A DNA stretch of 64,000 bases from Dichetophora obliterata (GCA_963920525.1 OY986439.1:25660319-25724318), one strand, 5' to 3'; counted from the first letter of the stretch, positions 44,605-56,470 are shown. Made by a program: numbers and translations. Notes: generated by a model from the letters alone, not told the origin.

Positions 44605-44700
44605 GGCGCTCGTAGCAAACTTGGTAGAGTGCGTGGCCTGTTAGCTAAGGAATCGCGGTAGCCCGAGTTCAATTCCCAGCTCAGAAAGAATGTAAGAGGA
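44605..44700 (+). repeat. tRNA-derived SINE head, copy D
   Basis: Contains GTAGCAAACTTGGTAGAGTG and B-box GAGTTCAATTCCCAGC followed by TCAGAAAGAATG. Only the tRNA-like head is present; the body is missing. Confidence 0.65.
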
Positions 44701-44944
44701 TCATAGTATGATTCGGATTATGATTGTTGCTAACATTGTCTTAAACATATAATATTTTCTTTGATCATGATAAAATGATTACAACAACTAAATTTAGAAA
44801 AGGAACTTTTTTGTATGAACCAAAATATTATTGACACTTTTATATAAAAACCATTATTCTCTTATTGGGTCGAAAATAGAATGATTGCAACAACTATATT
44901 ATGAATTTATTTTTAGGATCCAGATTTCCATAGCTATTAATTAA

Positions 44945-45105
44945 GAGATTATCTCCAGAGGTTTGCCATTGTCTGGGCTGAACAAAAATATTAATTCAAT
45001 TGAAAAAACTTCTTGATAAAACTTTCTGTCCGAGCTGGGGTTTGAACCGCGGCTTTTTCGCTTACGAGCCACGCACACTACCAGTAAGCCACAGCCGCTA
45101 CTACC
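44945..45105 (-). repeat. tRNA-derived SINE, copy E (head and start of body)
   Basis: On the minus strand: A-box region TAGTGTGCGTGGCTCG, B-box GGTTCAAACCCCAGC, then CAATTGAATTAATATTTTTG and GGCAAACCTCTGG. It faces copy D, about 250 bp away. Confidence 0.7.
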
Positions 45106-45734
45106 GCTCGCCTGACTAATGCCATTCATTAACATGGTACATTAAGTGCATTGTCACAAAAATAGCAATATGTGTGATAAACAAAATATGTTCAGAATTG
45201 CGAAATATATTTATGGTAAATAGAAATATGTTTGCTACAATTAAAATCGAAAATGTCACTTTTCTGCGTGCTGTTTTTAGGATAAGGTGATTTTAAACAA
45301 AACGCAATAATTGAACAGTAGACAAACGAAACGGCACATAGCCAGGATTCGATAAAACTTATTGTGTCTGAATGAAGTGACAGTTTTTCCTGCAAACTGT
45401 TATGACACAATAAATTCTTTCGATTTTTGGTTATGTTCTGCTTCGTTTGCCAACAATCAAAGAATAGTTCAGACAAACATTTAAAATTCTTACATGTTTG
45501 TCTCTATATTAATATTCACATTTATCATGATTGACAAAACTACAATATTTTTGTTGTAACTAATAGTTGAGGCAATCATAGTATATTGACGATTTCAATG
45601 TTGTTATGATTTCAACTATAATGTTATTTTTGGTGCCACCATTAGTAAATAATGACTTTATTAAGGCAAAAATTTGTGTTTGCAGAAATAGTACAATAAT
45701 TTTAGTAAAAAAATTATTATTGCAGTAATCATGT
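45106..45734. other. intergenic, nothing recognised
   Basis: AT-rich; a minus-strand frame at 45192-45476 has no recognised similarity. Confidence 0.4.
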
Positions 45735-45885
45735 CTCAACCATGTCTTTTCTCTGCGTGCACCTCTGTGCAGACAATGGAAAACCTCAGTCATTAAAGAA
45801 AACAGCCATGTAAAGCTTCTTGAAAGCAAAAGTCGTTCGGAGTCGGCATAAAACTTGTAGGTACAGTTCTTGATCTTTTGTGCCA
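45735..45885 (+). repeat. SINE body fragment
   Basis: Matches the body of the 62053 SINE: GTAAAGCTTCTTGA, TCGGAGTCGGCAT and GTAGGTACAGTTCTTG. The head and tail are not clear. Confidence 0.55.
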
Positions 45886-46171
45886 ACAAACATTAATAAA
45901 CTTTGCTTTCTGAAGTGGCCAATGTACTTTTTACATTAGTGCGATTCATGTCACTTCGTAACTGCTTCGTAAGCTCGTATTTCGTAAAAACTTACGAAAC
46001 GTCACTTTTTTTTATATGAACATCGAGATACGAAGCTCGTAACATTGTACGCACTGAAATTGTCTCGTATGTCGTAAAAAAAGCCTGCGTAACCTGTGCG
46101 CTGTCAAACCGCAAATGGCAGCTGTTTTTTATTTCAAATTTTTCAAGCGTGTTTATAGCAAATAACAAAAA

Positions 46172-46365
46172 ATGGAAAAAACAAATGATTTAAAGGTATG
46201 TATTTTATTGAAACAAAGGTTAGACATATTTTATTGTTTAAACAAACATTTTTAATAAAGCGCAAGCGGAGCAATCCCATTCATCGATTGAGTGAGGTGG
46301 AAACAAAGCTGCTGCTCAGCCGGGAAAAGCACAAATATGGAAAACTTAGACGGCCACAACACTGA
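46172..46365 (+). CDS. unrecognised short protein, two predicted exons, inside the TTACGA element
   Basis: Exon 1 (46172-46195) encodes MEKTNDLK and ends at a consensus donor GTATGT. A T-rich stretch ends in TAATAAAG at 46260. Exon 2 continues in frame with RKRSNPIHRLSEVETKLLLS and ends PQH at the TGA at 46363-46365. The product is a basic protein of about 42 residues, so a further exon or a frameshift is likely. Another frame from 46292 to 46807 stays open for 174 residues (NKTWPYFKHLAADTRWKEFV and later HLHNLYFAGSN-like text), and one at 46548-46787 contains NPSPVISSSSSLSAREYKN. These may be pieces of the same captured or ancestral gene in shifted frames. I do not recognise the family. Confidence 0.35.
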
Positions 46366-46819
46366 CAGAAGCTGCATCTTAAATAAAACTTGGCCTTATT
46401 TTAAGCATCTAGCAGCTGATACAAGATGGAAAGAATTTGTCATTGCCATAAGTCCCTCGAACCAAAGAAAAAAAAATAAAATCAGAAATGAAATTTACGA
46501 CCCACGCCACTTTCATTTTTTAAATACGTTAGGCCTAGCTGAGTGGTATGAGCGCACTTCTCACAATCTGTATTTCGCAGGCTCAAACTCCACTGTTGCT
46601 GAACATCGACCATTGTTTGGATATATCCCAGTTGCGCGTCTTTGCCACAGAGCCTCTAACAAAGGGTACTCCGTATCGGAACGATTCCATGTTTGCGACG
46701 CTATACAACCCTTCGCCAGTAATATCATCGTCGTCGTCACTATCTGCAAGAGAATACAAAAATTCGTACATCCGACCAAAAGGATAGAATTAATGCACAA
46801 ACTCACCCTCGTTTAGAGT

Positions 46820-47880
46820 ATCACTAGTATTTCGCAGCATACGTTGTCCTGCCACAGACCTCCTTATTGCCATATTCGAAAATGTCAATAAATGCTAAAT
46901 ATATTCACCATTCTCAGTATAGTTGCCGAAAGTAACGATATGAAGTAAATTACTAAATTTTAGTCTAATACGATCAAAACCGTGCGAAATGTAAAATTTT
47001 TGTATGTTTTAGGTGTAAAAAGGGGTGCGGCAAAATTATTTCCCTTAAACCATCACGTTCTCAAAAAAAACGGCTGCCTAAATTTCAGCTCAATTTAGCA
47101 TAAGCCTGGTGCGCTTTGCTTCACTCCTAAAGTGAGACATATGTCCATTTTTAGTGCACTTGCCGAGAGTAACCATATGAACTAAATTACAAAACTTTAG
47201 TTTAATATGGCCAAAACAGTTGAAATAAAACATTTTCATTGGTTTGTGGGCTATAAAAGGGGCGTGAAATCCAATTTTTAGTACAGATGCTGTACTAAAT
47301 GTAAGCCAAACCTTACAAACTAAGCTAAAATTTTAGCTTAATAGACGCTGTTATCAATTTTAATGATTTCCCAAAAAGTGGAAGTGGCTACATAGCGATC
47401 ACGCCTATTTTTAGTATAGTTGCCAACAGTAATCACACAAACTCAATTACCAAATTTTGCGGAAAAAGGAAGCGTGGCAACTAATTTTTAGTAGAGTTGC
47501 TGACAATAACCATATTAACTAAATTACCAAATGTAAGTCTTATACGACTAAAACCGACTGAAATAAAGCATTTTTATTGGTTTGGGGGTGGAAAAAAGGG
47601 GCGTGAAAACCCATTTTCAGTACAGTTGCCGACAGTTGCCATACAAACTAAATTACTAAATAACTGAATATTACTAAATTTTAGTCTTATACGACCCATA
47701 CCGTGTGAAATATAGCATTTTAATTGATTTGGGGGCGGTTAAAGAGATGAAAATTTTTTTCTTAAACCATCTCCTATCTAAAACAAACTGTCCAAATTTC
47801 AGATCAATCGGTCCAGTAGTTTTTAAGTCTATAGGCTTCACACAGACATACAGACAGACAGACAGACAGACAGTGTTTTG
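46820..47880. repeat. diverged tandem block shared with 20690-22600, ending in a CAGA microsatellite
   Basis: Units share TTTAGTCTAATACGATCAAA, AAATATAGCATTTT, GTTTGTGGGC and AGTACAGTTGCCGACAGT. The block ends with CAGACAGACAGACAGACAG (47850-47874). It is the same repeat family as the block in the composite element. The two may have moved between elements or be the tail of one mobile family. Confidence 0.75.
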
Positions 47881-48148
47881 CTTTTTATATATTACGATAT
47901 ATTTTCCCAACAACTGTTGTTTTTTCACTTTTTCGCGACATTTTGTAATTTTTTTCGAAATTATTTGAGCAAATTAATTTTCATTTGAATTTGATAATCT
48001 CCGTTTTGTTTTGTGTATCATTGCCGTCAGAAAAGTGTTTACGAATAAAGTTACGAAAATTCTTATAAGTGCATTCATGTCAAAAAAGTTACGAACATTA
48101 CGATACAAGGATTACGAAAACTTACGAAGTGACATGAATCGCACTATT

Positions 48149-49134
48149 ATTATTTCTGTAAGGAACTTATTCAAAAGAGGGTTCATCAAAATTAAAAAAC
48201 TACTTTATAAATTGACGGATATAGAAAGAGGTCAAGAAAGAGATTATTATAAGGACCATATTTTCTTTCTCTGACATCTAGAACAAGACAATAACTTCAA
48301 CCTACTTATTTCATAAACTCTTTCACACGCGCTCTTATATTTTTCAATGCAAAATAAATAAGGTTTTATTTTAAAATAAATAGTACCTACTTCACATGCT
48401 TCTATGCTTCTAACAACAACACTTTTCCAACTATGTACATATTCCAAAAAACGTGCCATTACATATCGTTCTGAAACATTTACGCGTGCCATTAAACAAT
48501 TACTTAAAAAAAAACACATCGCTTTAATAAATTTTTGCAAAAAATATAACACCAGCATTATAATACAACTATCAACATATACCAGTCGAGTATAAATAGC
48601 AGAACTAAAAACATCTCATATCATAACAACTCAGTCTTCAGATCGTTAAGCAGTCTTAAAAAATTCTAAGAAACTTTTTCAAGTTGAACTTTAGTATACA
48701 TAGTATTTTTGCCTACATGGTTGTTTTAATGTGTTGCAAGTAGCTGCGAAAGATTCCAAAGATTACTATATGCGTTTAGGAAAAACATAAATCAACTTAA
48801 ATCCATGTTTAAAAATCGATGTCAACTTAAGTTTTCCATGTTTAAAAATCGATTTTTTAAACTTTATGTATGAAAAATATTTTGGAAATAGAATAATATC
48901 TTAACTTCTTATTTTTTATTTTCTTTAATTTTCTTTGTACACAGAAAATAAACCTTTATGCTAAATAATATAAAATGAAGAAAGGTTTAAAGGTCATTGT
49001 ATAAAATATGATTTTATACTGTACTGTATTTTTGTGTACCTACTCAACATTTAAAATTATAAGATATTTAATACCAATTTGATAATAATAGGTACAGTTC
49101 TCCATCATTTATCAATAACATCAAATATTTAATA
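48149..49134. other. intergenic, nothing recognised
   Basis: AT-rich with no supported gene. A near-repeat of CAACTTAA..TCCATGTTTAAAAATCGAT occurs twice at 48793-48853. Confidence 0.4.
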
Positions 49135-49205
49135 ACAAGCACAACACAGTTGATCAATAGGCGCGCGGTCAAAGTCCATTCTAGGGCTGAAATAGCCAAC
49201 CTTCT
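49135..49205 (+). repeat. SINE tail fragment
   Basis: CACAACACAGTTGATCAATAG, then GCGGTCAAAGTCC and GGGCTGAAATAGCCAAC match the tail of the SINE family. No head is present. Confidence 0.6.
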
Positions 49206-49478
49206 TTTAATTTTATTAAGATAAGTTAAAACTCGCGTACTTCTGTATGAACTTATGAAATACTAAAATATGAATTTTTTTTTTTAAATTATATAATAGA
49301 AAGTAAATTACTAAGAGTAGCAGTTTCTTAGCAAACGCGTAAGCTGGCTACATAAATTGGTACGTTGAAGATGCATTTAAGTTGGGTCGCTCGCTCTAAT
49401 AAACTTTTTCCAAAGCAATAAAAGTATAGCTATATAGTTGTGTTGTCTCAAAAAATGAACATATTTCGTTTTGTCATT

Positions 49479-49850
49479 GGCCGCATTCAGCGCAGACAAC
49501 TGTTGTGAACTGTAATGGTAGCGCTACCTTAGTTCACGATTTTTTTCTCTGAATGTGTTGCTACTCTACACGTCAGAAGTTAGATTCAATTTATTTTTTA
49601 TGTAAATTTAATTCAATTGCAAAGGTTTCTCACTTAAATTTGCTGCGTTCTTTCTGCGTTTATTAATTTAACAGCGTCAGTTAAGCATCTGACAGGTAAG
49701 CAAACAGTTGTGTTCATGTAGCATAGAATTTGTTTGCTCGATTAAAAGGCGTTCGCTACTTTATCAGTTTTAGTTAGCGCTACCAAATTTGTACCATTCA
49801 GCTAATTTTTACACAACAGTTGCCAACTTTTGTCTGCGCTGAATGCGGCC
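49479..49850. mobile_element. MITE family A, copy 2
   Basis: Inverted ends GGCCGCATTCAGCGCAGACA; here pairing extends outward through CATT/AATG. It matches the copy at 10785-11167 throughout. No coding capacity. Confidence 0.85.
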
Positions 49851-49950
49851 AATGTTAGGGAGATTTGCGTAATGAATACACTTTTCCGATCTCATAAACA
49901 TTTTAATGTAAAAAAATTTTATTTTATTTAAATTTGTTGCATATTCATTA

Positions 49951-50571
49951 ATTTATTTAATTCTTGGCGTTTCTCAACCAACCCCATCTTGTCATATATT
50001 TTTTTAGCCGATCATAAGAAATAGCTTGTTCGATAAAAAGTTCACTTAATCTACGAAACCCTTGGGAATGCTTCATAAGCCATTCCTAATGCAAATTATT
50101 TTTCTTCAATATCGACAATTGCTTGATCGAGTGTTAATCGTTGCGATCTATGAAGACTAATCGCATAAGCAAGTTGTTGTGGAATTTGCTTGCGAGTAAA
50201 ATTGTTTGATCCTTTTTTAAATGATACTACACGAGGAGGAATAGGTAATATATTAGAGTTGTTGTATTTTGGTCCAGAATAATTGGGAAACTTGACCAAA
50301 ATGCACAAAGGAAATTCTTCTATAAATCAATTTCAACAACCTCACCGATGCTCCATTGCACAGACCAGCTGAGTTAAAAAAATTTTGCCTCAAAATAACT
50401 TGTGCACTCTTACAAGGCATAACTTTGGGCTTAAACCTCTTGCATCGTCGGATGAGGCTTACAACGCTCGTGGGTCATTGTGTTAAGCATTGATGATTGT
50501 TACAGCATTGCCAACATTTCTGAGCTTCTCAATGTCATATTCTTCAATTTCAGCGTTCTTCGAGATTAATC
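49951..50571 (-). pseudogene. Helitron Pif1-like helicase, C-terminal part
   Basis: Pif1-family DNA helicase of Helitron rolling-circle transposons. On the minus strand, fragments in shifting frames give EAQKCWQCC-type linker text, SAQVILRQNFFNSAGLCNGA (the conserved L-C-N-G turn), LVKFPNYSGPKYNN, AYAISLHRSQRLTLDQAIVD (helicase motif VI region; the family usual is H-K-S-Q-G) and RLSELFIEQAISYDRL near the C-terminus. The match ends near 49951. Frameshifts and a stop after VDIEEK show it is dead. The upstream part of the same helicase resumes at 52964 after the piggyBac element. Confidence 0.8.
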
Positions 50572-50575
50572 TTAA

Positions 50576-52959
50576 CCCTTAAATTAATATAACAATTAGA
50601 ATATTGTATAAATGCATTATGTTGTATATAATCACAAACATCAGGATGTATTTTAGAATCTGGCATCACTATTTGGAATTATTGACACTTGCTGATTGAC
50701 ATATCATCTGTTAAATTGAAGTTTTCGCGGGTGGTCAGTGCACACGTGGATTGTCGATTCGTTTTAAGTTAAATTTGCTTATTTTCTAAAGAAAGTGTAT
50801 AAAGAAAAATTTCATTCGTTACATATGCATCTATATTCCAACGGTAAGTAAACTAACTTTGCTATTTGAATGTTGTATTTGCTAAAAGTGGGTTTATGTG
50901 ATTGTTGTAAATCTACAACTCTATGCATTTAGTACAATTACAATTCCTATGATTTTAGTTTCTTGAGTTTTTACACAAATATATATAATTTGAGATGGCG
51001 TCACTAAAAACCGACAAATTGAAGTATATTTGAAAGAAATTTTAGACGGAGAACGGTCAGAAGATGATCTAGACATCGATGAAGACAAAAACGAAAACTT
51101 TTCCAAAATTCTTGAACATAACGACGAAGAAAATGATATTTATGGGAAAGAAGGTATTGTGGAAGATTGTTATGATGAAGAGCTTGCAGAACAATATCCC
51201 TCAACAAGCCAAGCTAGCCGTCGTGCGAGTATGAAAGGGCTTGTATGGAAAAAGAAAAAATTTGTTTTGAATGCAGATCAAACATCATTTCTAGGCACTC
51301 TTACATATCCACCAGAACTAAAAGATAATTCTGGTACTGGCACTCCTTATATATTTTTATCATATTTTATAACACCAGAACTGATTCAAAAAAATTGTGG
51401 AAGAGTCTAACCTCTATGCATTGCAAAGTAATATTGAAAAGCCTTTAAATGTGAATGAATTAGAGCTGAGAAAGTTTATAGCGATTCTGTTTACATGTCA
51501 GTGATAAAATATCCTAAGTTCGTCTCTATTGGTCGGATAAAGTTGGCCTTGAACCAATAAAAAAGTTAATGACAATCAACAGATTTGAGACCATTCGCAG
51601 GTTTCTGCATTTCAATGATAACGAAAAACATTTACCCCGGGATCATATTGAACATGACAGATTATTCAAAATAAAACCTTTTATCGATCACTTGAATGAA
51701 AAATTTTAAACTGTTCCCATGGATCAAAGATTGGCCATTGATGAGCAAATGTGTGCTACAAAAATAGCTCATTTTATGAAACAATATCTTCCCAATGAGC
51801 CACATAAATGGGGTTTTAAGCTATTCGTCATGTGCAATGTCAAGGGTTATGCCCATTAATTTGAAATATACACCGGGGAAACACATAAGCATCAAAATGA
51901 TGAGCCAGATTTTGGACCAGTGGGAAACATTGTTGTTCGACTATGTCGTGGTGTTCATAGAAATATGAACCATATTTTGTACTTTGACAACTTCTATACA
52001 ACAATTCCATTGGTCGCCCATTTTGCCAAACAAGGCATTTTTTTTCTGGGTACCGTTCAAGCAAATAGATTGGTAAATTGCAAGTTGTTGGACAAAAAAG
52101 CCATAATAAAAAATCATTTCCTCGCGGTTTTTATGAAGAACATGTAGTTGATTTCGAAGGTGTTGAATTAGTAGCTGTTACTTGGAAAGACAACAAAGTT
52201 GTGAGTTTACTTTCATCTTGTGTTGGGGCAGAACCAATGTCCCAAATAGAAAGATTTGACAAAGCCGAAAAAAAGAAAATTAGTATTCCATGTTCTAAAA
52301 TTATCAAAGATTACAATGCAAATATGGGTGGAGTGGACCTTATGGATAGCTTCATAGGGAGATATCGCATTTGCATAAAAAGTATTAAATGGTATATTCG
52401 TATTTTCCACCATATTATTGATATGTGCGTTATAAACTCGTTGCTTATTTAAAAAGACCAAAATGATATAGGCAACCTAAATTTATGTCACTATAGACTG
52501 GAGATATCGGAGGTTCTTGGAAATATTGGTCATGCTTCCGAAGTCTGCAACAAACGTAGAAGACCTACTGTTGAAAACATCATTGAGAGGGTGCTTCAAG
52601 CAAAGAGACGGCGAGGACCAACACAGTATGTTCCTCCAAAGGATTTGCGAACAGATAATATTGGACATTGGCCACAAAATTGCCCGCGTGGAAGATGCAA
52701 AATACCTGCATCTACGGGATACAAAAAACAAGCTGTGAGAAGTGTGGAGTTTCGCTTTGCTTTAATAAAACAAACAACTGCTTTAAAAAATTTCACGCAT
52801 AAATGCATAGCATTGGAGATATACAACAGCATATTTTTCTGAAATAAAGTCCTAAAAAAAATGTTTTTTTGTTTCTGCTTTCATTTTCTGAAATTGTGCG
52901 GGTAAAAGCTTCCATATAATTTTTTTTTTTCAAATAGAAAAAAGTCATGCATTTAAGGG
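50576..52959. mobile_element. piggyBac transposon with TTAA target duplication
   Basis: 2384 bp. Ends CCCTTAAAT and ATTTAAGGG, flanked by TTAA at 50572-50575 and 52960-52963. It encodes a broken piggyBac transposase on the plus strand. It is inserted in a Helitron helicase relic whose two halves lie on either side in the same orientation. Confidence 0.9.
50995..52820 (+). pseudogene. piggyBac transposase, several frameshifts and stops
   Basis: Starts MASLKTDKLKY at 50995. After an early frameshift there is an acidic N-terminal region (51030-51410; GERSEDDLDIDEDKN, typical of the family). The core DDD region is recognisable: MDQRLAIDEQMC (first D), YFDNFYTTIPLV (second D) and NANMGGVDLMDSFIG (third D pair), with LVAVTWKDNKVVSLLSS between. 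The C-terminal cysteine-rich domain is in a shifted frame (SCEKCGVSLCFNKTNNCFKK near 52735-52800). Stops occur at about 51706 and 51857 and frameshifts at about 51410, 52075 and 52460. Full length would be near 570-590 residues, normal for piggyBac. All three catalytic positions survive, so decay is moderate. Confidence 0.9.
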
Positions 52960-52963
52960 TTAA

Positions 52964-53270
52964 CACATTTCAATTCGAAAAAAAAAATTAACACTGATTG
53001 AACATGATCGATAAGAGGTCGTAGTCTTTTAGAGTCAGTTCTCGTAAACATATTCTTAGTAAACAAACCCTGAAAGCTTGTTGTTCTGGTCAAATTTATC
53101 TCGTTATCTGGTTCAATACGAACACTTTGCTTATTTGACGATAGATTAATTGACCTTGAGTGGTGGCAGCATCACCTGACCTAGGATTCCCGTAAAGTGG
53201 GATATCTCCAACTGGCTGCAGTTGATTGAAAACTCCAAAGAACAGCACTAAGTACCTTTTTTTAGCAGCA
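52964..53270 (-). pseudogene. Helitron Pif1-like helicase, upstream part
   Basis: Minus-strand fragments resemble the Pif1 helicase segment before the C-terminal part: SFQSTAASWRYPTLR-like text (family usual is GDLRQLPPVGD..PLYG; here frames are mixed), INLSSNKQSVRIEPDNEIN (family usual: V..L..V.RQ.), then ENMFTRTDSKRLRPLIDHVQ (family usual: G..T..D...L..R). The piggyBac at 50576-52959 separates it from the rest at 49951-50571. No Rep domain was found upstream. Confidence 0.6.
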
Positions 53271-54085
53271 TCCACAAAGAACTATGTATGTTTTTATGTT
53301 AAAAGTTTTGTCACAGTTTCTTATAAGTTTTGTGCAGTGCGGGTTGAAAAAATTTCAGGAGATATAGAAGAATTTTATCTTAAATCCTGTTCATTGTCGT
53401 AGCAAGCGGGATCCAAAGGGGCAGTTTCCCCCTGCTTATTTGACTAGATAAACAATTTAAAAAGAAAACTTCAAAAGTTATTCAAAATATCAGTTTTTTG
53501 TACAACTATAATATTTTTGTATTATATATTTTGCTTTCTTTCTGTCTTCTTAAGCATGCTTTCTGATAACCATTTTCTTTCTCTGTGTTTGCAAAAAGTT
53601 ATAACAAAATGTAGAGTTTCTACTGCAATGCCAATTTGAAAAAATTCGGATACACTGAAAAAACTTTTAAATGAAGTTGAAAAACTTGTTGCTTTGGTTT
53701 TGACTGTGCCTGCATCAGCAGCTTCATCTAAGCACTAAGCAGCAGCTTCTTTTAGTGCACTAAGATGACTTAAAACGTATCTTCGAGCAACTATGACACA
53801 GAAACTACTCACTCCTGCGACACTTATACACATTCACAAATGTAAAACTGAAGAATTTAATTCGATGGAGGTGGTAAAAGAGTGTGTTTCTCGCAAGGAC
53901 AGAAAGAAACATTTTGGAACAATTTTAATTGATATAACTTTTTGTACCTTATTGCATTGAAACCATGTTAAGATATACCAAGTTTTGCTTTATAAAAACA
54001 ACAATTATTTCTTATATTTTCATATTACCATATGAAAGATCTTTTAAAAAATATCTCTAATATCGAAACTGAAAGCATGGTTGCC
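53271..54085. other. intergenic, nothing recognised
   Basis: May include more decayed Helitron sequence, but no motif could be supported. Confidence 0.35.
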
Positions 54086-54094
54086 ACTTTGCTA

Positions 54095-54165
54095 CAATTG
54101 TACCAATATTGGTACATTTATTTTAACTTGGTACATTATTTTTCGAGTTGGTACATTTTGTAAAA
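54095..54165. repeat. TTGGTACATTT repeats, cluster 1
   Basis: Three or four spaced copies of TTGGTACATTT. A second cluster in the same orientation lies at 57264-57295, beyond the Harbinger element. Confidence 0.6.
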
Positions 54166-54703
54166 GATTTACAATTTAACAACTTGTTACAAAAAACGAA
54201 ATTTGGTAGCACTGGAGAAATGTTCAGACTTATGTTTAGTGGAACTTTCATTGCCTTAAGTTCTAAAAGTTGAAAGCTTACATGCTTTTATTGTCATATA
54301 TAGTAAAAATCACATTTTTTGAGACATTTTTTTTTTTTTGACTTGAGTATTTTTTGTGAAAATTTCCACTAAAGCAGAAAAATATCTCCAATCAGAAAAT
54401 TTTTCTCTTATTACCAAAGATATTCTTAAACAAATTAAAGACAAGTTCGATTTAGGTAAAAAAGATCTAAATGCTTTGAATATATGCCCCTATCACCGTC
54501 TGCGAATCGAATGCTTCAGTCGAATCGAATCATTTGGCGAATTTTTCTTTTTGTGGTATCACGGTTTGCGAACCTACTTATTCGCCTCAGATACGGTGCT
54601 GCCAAAGCAATAAACATAAAAATTCGCTTAGAAACGTCAAAACTCAAACCTCAAATTTCAATTAAGCCGCGATAAATACAAATAAATTATAAAATATACC
54701 AAA

Positions 54704-55655
54704 ATGTTAAGCAGCACGGAGTTATACTTTATAGAAACTGAGGAAACACAAACTTTGTGCAGATTACGACGCAGTATTACGGATAAATCCAATCCGCTAG
54801 AGATTCCTGACGACCTGTGAGTATTTTTATATGCCCGGTTGATCTTCATTGAAATATTTAAAATCTCTTAAAGGTTTCAATCCTATTTAAGGCTTAACAA
54901 GGAAGCCTTTGTCTTTGTGTTGCAGAATATTGAAGACTCCATGCAGTCAATTCGAAGTTGTGCGATTCCTCCTATTTTGAAGCTCGCTAGTACTCTACGA
55001 TTACGCTCTTACCAACGCTCCAACGTTCTTACCAAAAGAGCGTTGGAAACGATTTTGAATTGGGTCTTGCGCAATCAACGGTGTCCACAGTTTTAAGCGA
55101 AGTTGTCGGGATTATTGAGCGTAATCTTTGCCCTGTATGGATAAGAGCAACCATGACAGAACAGGAAAAGCAACAGGCTCGGAACATTTTTTATACAAAA
55201 TCAGGATTCCCGGGAGTTATCGGTTGCGTCGATGGCACGCATATTGGCATTGTTGCCCCAGCACAGGCAAAACACCATTACTTAAACCGAAAGGGATATT
55301 TCAGCATAAATGCAATGATCGTAAGTTCAATATTATGACATTTATTTAAAATTCTAACCACTTTATATGCAGGCTTGTGACCACAATATGGTTATAAGGT
55401 TTATTGATGCAAGATTTCCCGGATCAAGCCATGACTCGTTCGTTTGGAATTGCAGTGCATTGAACGTTGTGCTTGAAAAATTGTACCAAAGAGGAGAAAT
55501 TAGCTCTATGTACTTAGGTATTCATGAATCCTTATATTTAACACAACTCTAGAAGTTTAAACAATTAAATCTTTTAAAAACTTTAAGGTGATTCCGGCTA
55601 TCCTCTACGTCCATACCTGATGACACCATATTGCAACACAACTCCTGGAAGCGGT
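54704..55655 (+). pseudogene. Harbinger transposase (HARBI1-like), 3' end lost
   Basis: Exon 1 (54704-54816) starts MLSSTELYFIETEE; donor GTGAGT. Exon 2 begins near 54874 (FQSYLRLNKEAFVFVLQNIE; IPPILKLASTLR) and, after a frameshift near 55050, continues GLAQSTVSTVLSEVVGIIER and FPGVIGCVDGTHIGI (first catalytic D). A donor GTAAGT at 55321 and an acceptor at 55373 join ACDHNMVIRFIDARFPGSSH with DSFVWNCSALN. A last piece near 55588 reads GDSGYPLRPYLMTPYCNTTP (the D of GDSGYP is the second catalytic D). The region with the catalytic E is missing because sequence changes at about 55655 into the end of the convergent gene. It is non-functional. About 290 residues remain of the usual 350-400. Confidence 0.85.
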
Positions 55656-56470
55656 TGAGCTTTTTCGTCGCTTTTACGTCGTACATCTTTCTTGTGTACC
55701 TTGCTATGTCATGCAAATGTTTTTCTATATTTGTTGTTTTTAGCAACAACTCCGCTTGAGCATCTGTATGCATTTTTAATATATTAATTCGTTCCTCGTC
55801 TCTCTCGGTTGCCAATTGACTTTTCGATTTCCTCACAGGTGGAGTATTCTCGTCAACAGCTACCTCCTCCTCATCTTCCTCTTCGTCAGCCGCGAAAGAG
55901 TTTTCATTGGCGGAAATTGGAACTGTTGCAGTTTACTTGACTGTGGTATCGCCAAAATATTGTCCACTGGGTGCCGCAGCGTGCGTCAAATTCAGAAGAG
56001 CATCGACGGCCTGCTCCAATGGTGAGAGGCTTAGCTGTCTGTTGGGCCCACCACCAGTTTCGGTTGCTTCGGTCCGAATTAATGACAACTTCTTTTTAGT
56101 TTTCAATCGGAAGTCCAACCAGACCTAAAATTTCAGATTGCACTTTTTTATTTATTGCCAAATTTGTAGAGCTCACCTTGTGCCATTCTTTTCCTTCACG
56201 TAGCGGCGGTCCCAGTGAATTTAACTCCACAGCAAAACTTTACCACGACTCCTTGTGGCTGACTTTTCAAGAGCCGAATTTCCCCAATCCAGACGCTACG
56301 TTTGGATTCTGCTCCATAAGTTGGACCATTTTATGGAACTGCCAGCTGTTGGTTTTCTTCATACTAAAAATAAATAACAAATTGCTTTAAATAAAAAACA
56401 AACCACAAAAAATACAAACAATGCAATTTGCTTACCTTTTTCTATTATTTTCCATTTCTATGTGCAATAT
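55640..56470 (-). pseudogene. Harbinger Myb/SANT-like (zeste-type) DNA-binding protein
   Basis: Second protein of PIF/Harbinger elements; the family member helps the transposase enter the nucleus and bind ends. A short first exon MENNRK near 56450 precedes a donor GTAAG. Then come KKTNSWQFHKMVQLMEQNPN, with a frameshift, and EKEWHK (Trp-spaced Myb/SANT helix), then VWSDFRLKTKKKLSLIRTEA. An acidic stretch (EEDEEEVAVDE) follows, then TPPVRKSKSQLATERDEERI with a coiled-coil-like C-terminus to ARYTRKMYDVK near 55660. Some pieces are in different frames or separated by short introns. The gene runs towards the transposase and ends at the deletion junction. Confidence 0.75.

Larger units (their letters stand above)
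45938..48145. mobile_element. DNA element with TTACGA-rich inverted ends and ATT target duplication
   Basis: Inverted ends AGTGCGATTCATGTCACTTC at both sides, flanked by ATT at 45935-45937 and 48146-48148. The motif TTACGA or its complement TCGTAA recurs about ten times within 130-170 bp of each end, as expected for arrays of transposase-binding sites. The interior holds a short spliced-looking frame and open frames near the left, and a block of the TAGTCTAATACGA tandem family at 46820-47880. No transposase was recognised. Confidence 0.75.

Noticed and set aside
54356..54613. 85-residue frame upstream of the Harbinger element as a host exon
   Set aside because: It crosses the left inverted repeat of the element at 54486, so at most its first part could be real, and no similarity was recognised.
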